Part shown: positions 58,032 through 64,000 of the stretch, in pieces
Position numbering within the stretch: the first letter of the stretch is position 1
Layout: every line of letters begins with the position of its first letter
Assembly: GCA_964447285.1 (NCBI GenBank)
Contig: CAYURO010000012.1
Coordinates: 49,737-113,736 of the forward strand
From: CAJBNH01 sp964447285
GTDB taxonomy: Bacteria > Myxococcota_A > UBA9042
Reading direction: 5' to 3'
DNA length: 64,000 nt
The notes under the pieces: generated by a model
What the model was told of the DNA's origin: nothing
What the model saw: only the letters and a program-made list of their open reading frames with translations
The model's database searches: none
Position numbers and translations under genes: made by a program

Positions 58032-59333
58032 TTGACGACCATCGCCCCGACCGCTCCGACCTCCACCGCTCCCTTCGACCTCGAGACTGAAACGAGGGCA
58101 CTGCTGCAACGGGCACGCGCGGCGGCCGTCCACTTGGCTCCCGCGCCTACTGCGGCGAAGAATCTGTTTCTCGAACATGTGGCCCGGCTGATCGTCGAGC
58201 AGACGCCTGCGATCCTGCACGCCAACGCGACCGACCTCGAGTCGGCCCAGGCGGTAGGTCGCAACACCGCATTTTTGGACCGGTTGCGGCTGACGGAGAA
58301 GTCCCTGCAGTCGCTCGCCGCCACCGTGCGCGAGGTCGCCGCCTTGCCGGACCCCGTGGGCGCGATCACCTCGGGCAGCCGTCGGCCCAACGGCTTGGAC
58401 GTGCGGCGTCAGCGCGTGCCGCTCGGGGTCATCGGGATGGTCTACGAGTCGCGCCCCAACGTAACGGTGGATGCCGCAGCGTTGTGCGTGAAGGCCGGCA
58501 ACGCCGTCGTGCTGCGCGGGGGTTCCGAGGCCGCGCACAGTAACGCCGCGTTCCTGAATCTGCTTCGCCAGGCACTCCTGCTCGCTGGGTTGCCGCAGGA
58601 CGCCGTTCAAGCGCCCGCAAGCCTCGACCACAAGGCGATCGACGCATTGGTCTCGGTTCCCGGCGGTCTGGACCTCGTCATTCCGCGTGGCGGCACGGCC
58701 TTGATCGACGCCGTGAACCGTGTCGCTCGGGTGCCGGTGATCCAACACTATAAAGGGGTGTGCCACGTGTTCGTGCACGCGGCCGCCGACCTCGAGCTCG
58801 CAGAGCGCGTCGTCGTCAATGCCAAAGCCCAGCGCCCAGGCGTGTGTAACGCCGCAGAAGCCATCCTGATCGACGCCGCCATCGCAAACGAGGCCGTGCC
58901 ACGCTTGGTCGATGCCCTGCGCGCCGCCGGGGTCGAAGTGCGTGGCTGTCCCCGCACCCAAGCGTTGGTCCACGATCGCGTAGTCCCAGCGACAGAGGCG
59001 GACGACGGCTGCGAGTATCTGGACTTGATCGCGCTGATGCGGGTCGTCGACGGTCTGCAGGGCGCGATCGACCACATCCGCGCCTTCGGCAGCCTGCACA
59101 CGGAAGCCATCCTGACGACCGACCTGAACGCCGCCCAGCGTTTCGTGGACCTGGTCGACGCGTCGTGCGTGATGGTCAACGCCTCCACACGCTTCAACGA
59201 CGGCGGTTGCTTGGGGCTGGGAGCCGAGATCGGCATCTCTACGTCCAAACTGCACGCCTATGGCCCGATGGGCCTTGAGTCCCTGACCACCGAGCGCTTT
59301 GTCGTGTTCGGCCAAGGTCAGATCCGCACCTGA
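58032..59333 (+). CDS. proA: Gamma-glutamyl phosphate reductase
   Basis: The second enzyme of proline synthesis, reducing glutamyl phosphate to the semialdehyde with NADPH. TTG 58032 with AGGAG nine bases upstream gives 433 aa; GTG/TTG-like starts further upstream would lie before the promoter. The catalytic Cys is in RPGVCNAAEAIL; other signatures are PLGVIGMVYESRPNVT, RGGSEAAHSN and IPRGG. It is followed by rsfS and rlmH. In many bacteria nadD sits between proA and rsfS, but it is missing here. Confidence 0.95.
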   Translation: MTTIAPTAPTSTAPFDLETETRALLQRARAAAVHLAPAPTAAKNLFLEHVARLIVEQTPAILHANATDLESAQAVGRNTAFLDRLRLTEKSLQSLAATVREVAALPDPVGAITSGSRRPNGLDVRRQRVPLGVIGMVYESRPNVTVDAAALCVKAGNAVVLRGGSEAAHSNAAFLNLLRQALLLAGLPQDAVQAPASLDHKAIDALVSVPGGLDLVIPRGGTALIDAVNRVARVPVIQHYKGVCHVFVHAAADLELAERVVVNAKAQRPGVCNAAEAILIDAAIANEAVPRLVDALRAAGVEVRGCPRTQALVHDRVVPATEADDGCEYLDLIALMRVVDGLQGAIDHIRAFGSLHTEAILTTDLNAAQRFVDLVDASCVMVNASTRFNDGGCLGLGAEIGISTSKLHAYGPMGLESLTTERFVVFGQGQIRT

Positions 59334-59399
59334 TGTTCTGCCGCGCGCGACCGTCGCACGGCCCCCAAGCCTCTTCCCGATTCCCAAGGAGCACCCCGC

Positions 59400-59969
59400 A
59401 TGTCAGACCCCATCCTCGATTCAGCCAAGGCCGCCGTCGCCGCTATCTGGGACAAGAAGGGCTTCGAAGTGGTCATGCTGCGCGTCAAGGAGGTGGTCCA
59501 GTACACCGACTACGTGATCATCGCCTCGGCGACCAGCGACCGCCATGCCATCGCCGTTGCCGACAACGTCGAAGAAACGTTGATCCGCGACTTCAAGGAC
59601 AAGCCGATCGGCTCCGAGGGCCGCAACCAGGGCCGCTGGGTGCTGCTCGACTACGCCGACTTCATCGTCCATGTCTTTCACCGCCCAGTACGCGACTACT
59701 ACGAGATCGAACGCCTGTTCGCCGATGCGCCGCGGGTTCCGCTGGACGAGCCGGCTTGGGTGCAGGAGATCAGCCCTGAGGCGCTGGTCGAGCAGGTGAT
59801 GGACTACGGTGACGTGGTCTGGCAGGACCTCCCTGTCGACGACGAGGACATGCGGGACGAGGACGCGGAGCTCGAATCCGACGATGAATCCGGTGTTCGT
59901 TCAGAGGCTTCCCGTGCCGCCCTCGCCGCCGCTGCCCAAAGCGATCGCGGCCCTCGTCGGCCTGCGTAG
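59400..59969 (+). CDS. rsfS: Ribosomal silencing factor RsfS with acidic C-terminal extension
   Basis: RsfS binds L14 on the large subunit and blocks joining of the subunits in starvation. The 189-aa protein has the family core KEVVQYTDYVIIASATSDRH, GRWVLLDYADFIVHVF and YYEIERLF. Residues after about 140 form an acidic, low-complexity tail (VDDEDMRDEDAELESDDE); the usual length is 105-130 aa. AAGGAG lies upstream. rlmH follows after 20 nt. Confidence 0.93.
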   Translation: MSDPILDSAKAAVAAIWDKKGFEVVMLRVKEVVQYTDYVIIASATSDRHAIAVADNVEETLIRDFKDKPIGSEGRNQGRWVLLDYADFIVHVFHRPVRDYYEIERLFADAPRVPLDEPAWVQEISPEALVEQVMDYGDVVWQDLPVDDEDMRDEDAELESDDESGVRSEASRAALAAAAQSDRGPRRPA

Positions 59970-59989
59970 CCCTACCGTCGGAAATCCCC

Positions 59990-60460
59990 ATGCGTGTCTC
60001 GATCGCCGTCCCCGGCCGCCTCTCCCACCCCGGCGCGATCGCCTACGCAGACGATCTGTACCAGCGCATCTCCCGGATCCTTCCCGTCGAGCGGTTGACC
60101 GCTCGCGAAGCCCGCCGTGGCAAAGGCGGCTTGGACGCAAGCGCCCGCAACAAGGAATCCGCGTCGCTGCAAGCGATCGTGCCGAGCGGCGCAACGGCCG
60201 TGGCGCTAGACCTGTCTGGCAAGTCCATGGACTCAGACCGGTTTTTTGCCTGGTTGGTGGCCCACGCAGAGCAGGGTACCCGAGAGATCTGCTTCCTGAT
60301 CGGCGGTCCCGACGGTCTGGAGCCCTCGCTGCGGGCCTCCTGTCGCGAGGCGGTCAGCCTGTCGCCGATGGTCTTGCCCCACGAGCTGGCCGAAGTCGTG
60401 TTGCTCGAGCAGGTCTATCGCGCGCTGACCCGCTGGAAGGGCTTGCCGTATCACCGATGA
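59990..60460 (+). CDS. rlmH: 23S rRNA (pseudouridine1915-N3)-methyltransferase
   Basis: A SPOUT-fold enzyme that methylates pseudouridine 1915 in helix 69. The 156-aa sequence has the SAM loop FLIGGPDGL and the C-terminal knot LPHELAEVVLLEQVYRALT ending KGLPYHR, both diagnostic. rsfS-rlmH is a widely conserved pair. It converges on a lipoprotein gene with a 39-nt gap and no clear terminator. Confidence 0.96.
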   Translation: MRVSIAVPGRLSHPGAIAYADDLYQRISRILPVERLTAREARRGKGGLDASARNKESASLQAIVPSGATAVALDLSGKSMDSDRFFAWLVAHAEQGTREICFLIGGPDGLEPSLRASCREAVSLSPMVLPHELAEVVLLEQVYRALTRWKGLPYHR

Positions 60461-60499
60461 TCGTGGCCGGCCAATGGGCTGCCCAAGCGCCCGATCGCT

Positions 60500-62101
60500 T
60501 TACGGCGCGACGGTCACGGGCAGCACGCTCTGCGGCGAATCTGCCCCGTATTTCAACTCGTTGGTGATCGGGACCATCTTTCCCGTCCCCACGATCATCG
60601 TGTAGATCTCGCTGTTCTCCATCTTGCTGTGGTCCGTCTCCTTCAGCTTGTAGCCATCCTGACCGTACGCGCGCGTGGCAGAGATGATCAGCACCTGCCG
60701 CTGCGGCGACACCGTGAAATCGAAGACCCGCTTGTTGGCCACAGAGTTGTCGCGCGGATTGTTGGTCAGGTTGTAGAGGTCGTCCTGAGTAAACGGGGTG
60801 CCGTCGCCAATCTTGCCAAGGGGCAAAGCCATGATGTCCGTATACGGCTTGTCCTCAGCAGCGGCGCAGTCGCTAAAGCCCAGGAAGTAGACCATCGTCC
60901 CGTCGGCTGAGAACTGTGGCTGTCCGCGCACTTCGGTGTGCATCCAGGGCATCTCGGCGGCCACGACGTCGCACGCCTTCTTCTTATAGGGGTGCCCGTC
61001 GTTCGGCACCTCCACCAGGTTCGTGAACGTCGGTGCCTCTTGTCCACCCAGCGTGTACTTCCGAGCCCGCAGCCATCGGTCGACGATGGTGAACAGCACG
61101 ATCGTCTTGCCGTCCTCCGAGATCCCGACCCGATCGTCGCTGTGGTACTGCGAGCCTGTGCCCACGCAGTCCTCGCCGCTCAGCGGGTGATCGCAGATGT
61201 AGTCCAAGCGTGTCACGTTGCCGTCTCGCCAGGCCCACACCTTGACCGACCGGATGGTGGGCGTCAGGAACACCAGGGTCTTGCCGTCCTCGCTGGCTTG
61301 GAAGAAACCGTTGTAGGTCGTGTGGATAGGCACGTCCTTGTCGACTTCAGCATCGGGCGCCATCTTCGTCAGGACGACGTCGATGTCCTCAGGCGCCGCC
61401 TTGCCGGTCAGATCGCGGCGGTGGATGTCGAACTGCCACTTCCCGGTCGAGTACTTGGTCGCATAGGTCGAGTAGAACAGGTAGTCCCCTGCAAACGCCA
61501 AATGCGCCACGTCCTTGATCACACCGAACTTTCCGACGAACACCTCGAGCTGCGGGTTGATCGTCCCCAAGATGAACGTGTAGCCGGTCTCGCTGGGAGC
61601 CCCTTCCGCGATCGCGATGTACTTCAGGTTGCGACTCAGGGTGCAGCCGAAGTTGCAGTTCAGGTTGCCGAACTTCTTGAACGAGTACTCGGTCAGCTTG
61701 ATCGCAGGCAGCTCGGGATTCAGCGGGTTGATGCCGGTGCCAAACGAGTTGTTGTACAACGGGTTCGGGGTCTGTCCGGCCTCGTTCGGCGACATGTGCG
61801 GATTCTTCCAATGCGTCAGCACCACGTCGTTGTTCGCCGTCGACCCCGGGCTCAGCAGGTCCCGGCGCCCGTACGTGACCCAGAAGTCCTCCGTCACGGT
61901 CACCTGAGAGTCGGCGTCGGTCTGGACGTCGGAATCCCCGCCCAGCACGTCTGACGTGTCGACCGTCACGTCTGCCGATGCGTCAGGAGCAGTGTCTGTC
62001 CCGGTAGTTCCGTCACTGCACCCCGCCACGCCGGCCCAACCGATCACGCCCGCGATCGCCAGCCACGCCCAGCCGCTGCGCCCCGTACCTATCCCGCGCA
62101 T
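60500..62101 (-). CDS. Acidic-linker lipoprotein with TolB-like propeller
   Basis: A 533-aa lipoprotein. The lipobox AGVAGC gives lipid Cys28, then SDGTTGTDT and an Asp-rich linker (APDASADVTVDTSDVLGGDS), the same style as the five-gene cluster. The body has repeated phrases such as FQASEDGKTLVFLT, GISEDGKTIVLFT and FSADGTMVYFLG, the mark of TolB/WD40-type blades. It is a single gene next to the rRNA operon, with GGAGAG before its ATG. Function unknown; it may be a distant member of the same surface family. Confidence 0.75.
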   Translation of the reverse strand: MRGIGTGRSGWAWLAIAGVIGWAGVAGCSDGTTGTDTAPDASADVTVDTSDVLGGDSDVQTDADSQVTVTEDFWVTYGRRDLLSPGSTANNDVVLTHWKNPHMSPNEAGQTPNPLYNNSFGTGINPLNPELPAIKLTEYSFKKFGNLNCNFGCTLSRNLKYIAIAEGAPSETGYTFILGTINPQLEVFVGKFGVIKDVAHLAFAGDYLFYSTYATKYSTGKWQFDIHRRDLTGKAAPEDIDVVLTKMAPDAEVDKDVPIHTTYNGFFQASEDGKTLVFLTPTIRSVKVWAWRDGNVTRLDYICDHPLSGEDCVGTGSQYHSDDRVGISEDGKTIVLFTIVDRWLRARKYTLGGQEAPTFTNLVEVPNDGHPYKKKACDVVAAEMPWMHTEVRGQPQFSADGTMVYFLGFSDCAAAEDKPYTDIMALPLGKIGDGTPFTQDDLYNLTNNPRDNSVANKRVFDFTVSPQRQVLIISATRAYGQDGYKLKETDHSKMENSEIYTMIVGTGKMVPITNELKYGADSPQSVLPVTVAP

Positions 62102-62760
62102 GACACTCTCCTTGTACGTCCCTCAGATCCAGCTGCGACCGAATGGCCGCACGCACCAGACAACCCTACGGAACCGCGGCGGACGCGTCAACGCACAGAG
62201 CCTCCACCGCGCCCCAGCACACTCCGGTCGCCCCCTACAACCTTTGCATGGTGCGGCCTCTGCGCTGCTGTCCATGTATCCTCAGGTCCCCATCCGCCGC
62301 CATCGCCTCCTGCGCCCCATCACGTGTCGACCGCGTGGCCCGCTCCGCGGCCGTCCACCTGCTTCTCCCTGCAACCACCGCGAACTAGGGGGATCCCACC
62401 GGCACGCGCTTGGAACACCACTCGTCGAACCCAGGCAAGCGGCCCAGACGCAGCAACACTCTGAAGGTACAAGCCAATGTGGATCGGGCGCCGGAGGCAA
62501 ACCCAAACACGATCGCGGCGCACCTGCCGCGTGCCGATCGACGGCCAGATCAGAACACAAGCAGGGCTCCCTGTACCGAAAGACGACTGCGCCGAGGGTC
62601 ACCCGCGCCTTGCAACGCGCAGGTTGTCAGCAACAGCACTTGTAATTTCATGCACTTCGTCGAATCGACACCTCCATCCTCTTGCCCATGATCACGCTGA
62701 CAACCTCACTGAAGCCTCCGCGCGGCAACATTTGGGCAACATCCCAATCGGCCCGTTCCC

Positions 62761-62789
62761 TTGACAGTAGCCTCAACCTCCCCTATCGT
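62761..62789 (+). promoter_or_regulatory. Upstream promoter-like site of the rRNA operon
   Basis: TTGACA (62761-62766) and TATCGT (62784-62789) are 17 bp apart, about 400 nt before the 16S gene. If used it would add a long leader. Confidence 0.4.
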
Positions 62790-63030
62790 GTCGCTCGTTC
62801 GCCGCTGAGGCCGCCACGCGCAGCCAGTAGAAGCGACGAACACCGTCCGCAAGTACCCAAATCGACGAGTGATTTTCGATTGGGAGCAAGCTGGACGGGA
62901 CAATCGGTTGGACCACCCCTCCGGGGTCGCCCTCGCTCCTGCAGCTTCGCGCCGCGGGACGAACTCCAAGCGACCCTCGGCCCGGCACCGCCGGGACGGA
63001 CGCACGAACCCAAAAAGTTCAAACGACCGC

Positions 63031-63059
63031 TTGACAGCCCCCCGGGCTCAGGGTACAAC
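63031..63059 (+). promoter_or_regulatory. Main promoter of the rRNA operon
   Basis: TTGACA (63031-63036) and TACAAC (63054-63059) are 17 bp apart. The start of transcription would be near 63066, about 130 nt before the mature 16S end. Confidence 0.65.
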
Positions 63060-63102
63060 ACCAACCCCGCCGCTCACGAGAGTGACCGGCGCAAGACAGC
63101 TC

Positions 63103-63114
63103 GCTCTTTGAAAA
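63103..63114 (+). promoter_or_regulatory. boxA-like antitermination element of the rRNA leader
   Basis: GCTCTTTGAAAA, followed by CTGGATA, matches the boxA element common just upstream of 16S genes, where Nus factors bind to stop early termination of rRNA transcripts. Confidence 0.6.
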
Positions 63115-63194
63115 CTGGATAGCAAGCCAATCATACGTGCATCGGGTCAACGACAATGTCGTGCGCCCGGCTCCGGCCGGACCGCATAGAACAT

Positions 63195-64000
<806 letters not shown>

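Larger units (their letters stand above)
62102..63194 (+). other. Non-coding leader region of the rRNA operon
   Basis: This stretch of nearly 1.1 kb between the lipoprotein start and the 16S gene has no convincing gene. Frames in it are short and lack ribosome sites. Two promoter-like sites (62761-62789 and 63031-63059) and a boxA-like element lie in the right part. The left 650 bases hold only a small inverted repeat (TTGGG/CCCAA at about 62732-62748). Confidence 0.6.

Overview
The window is GC-rich DNA from a bacterial chromosome. Its gene content points to a member of the former Deltaproteobacteria, most likely a Myxococcota-like lineage. The signs are a PEGA-domain Ser/Thr kinase, orphan NtrC-type regulation, Cys-rich repeats of the CDDGNACT type, and many lipoproteins with a long Asp/Thr/Ala linker after the lipid-modified cysteine. 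The lineage call is my inference. The 16S rRNA gene at the right edge (about its first 800 nt are present) would settle it. I see no prophage, insertion sequence, CRISPR array or tRNA.

Layout. 1-6.5 kb: an L,D-transpeptidase lipoprotein, a small protein coupled to a zinc-ribbon/kinase/PEGA protein, then two convergent membrane-protein genes. 6.5-14.4 kb: a 750-nt leader and RNase E/G, an orphan NtrC-family regulator, and a 656-aa lipoprotein ending at a good terminator. 14.4-18.5 kb (minus): xseB, tlyA, a polyisoprenyl-phosphate-type glycosyltransferase and asnB. 18.7-27.7 kb: RNase D (plus) facing a long minus-strand run of Cys-rich lipoprotein, nadC, birA, coaX, queE, pepT and pyk. 27.7-35.9 kb (minus): an alpha-2-macroglobulin lipoprotein and penicillin-binding protein 1C, a known periplasmic defence/repair pair. 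36.1-38.6 kb: priA.

38.6-51.9 kb (minus) is the most unusual part. Five large lipoproteins lie head to tail behind one visible promoter: an IgGFc-binding-like protein; a protein with six TIG domains plus a beta-propeller; a propeller; a propeller interrupted by a Cys-rich/jelly-roll insert; and an Ig-like lipoprotein. Gaps run from a 4-nt overlap to 69 nt. Nearly all carry the same Cys-Ser/Gly-Asp start and an acidic linker. I read the locus as an undescribed surface adhesion or recognition system.

52-60.5 kb (mostly plus): plsC, rpsP-khpA followed by two membrane proteins that look like degenerate ResB/CcsA, then comF and map (minus), and proA-rsfS-rlmH. 60.5-62.1 kb: another acidic-linker lipoprotein. 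62.1-64 kb: a roughly 1.1-kb non-coding leader with two promoter-like sites and a boxA, leading into the 16S rRNA gene, which runs off the edge.

The housekeeping genes cover translation and RNA turnover (rne, rnd, tlyA, rpsP, khpA, rsfS, rlmH, queE, map), cofactors (NAD, CoA, biotin), envelope synthesis (LD-transpeptidase, PBP1C, A2M, PlsC, GT2) and DNA repair/replication restart (xseB, priA). Every start, promoter and function was read by eye and no database search was run.
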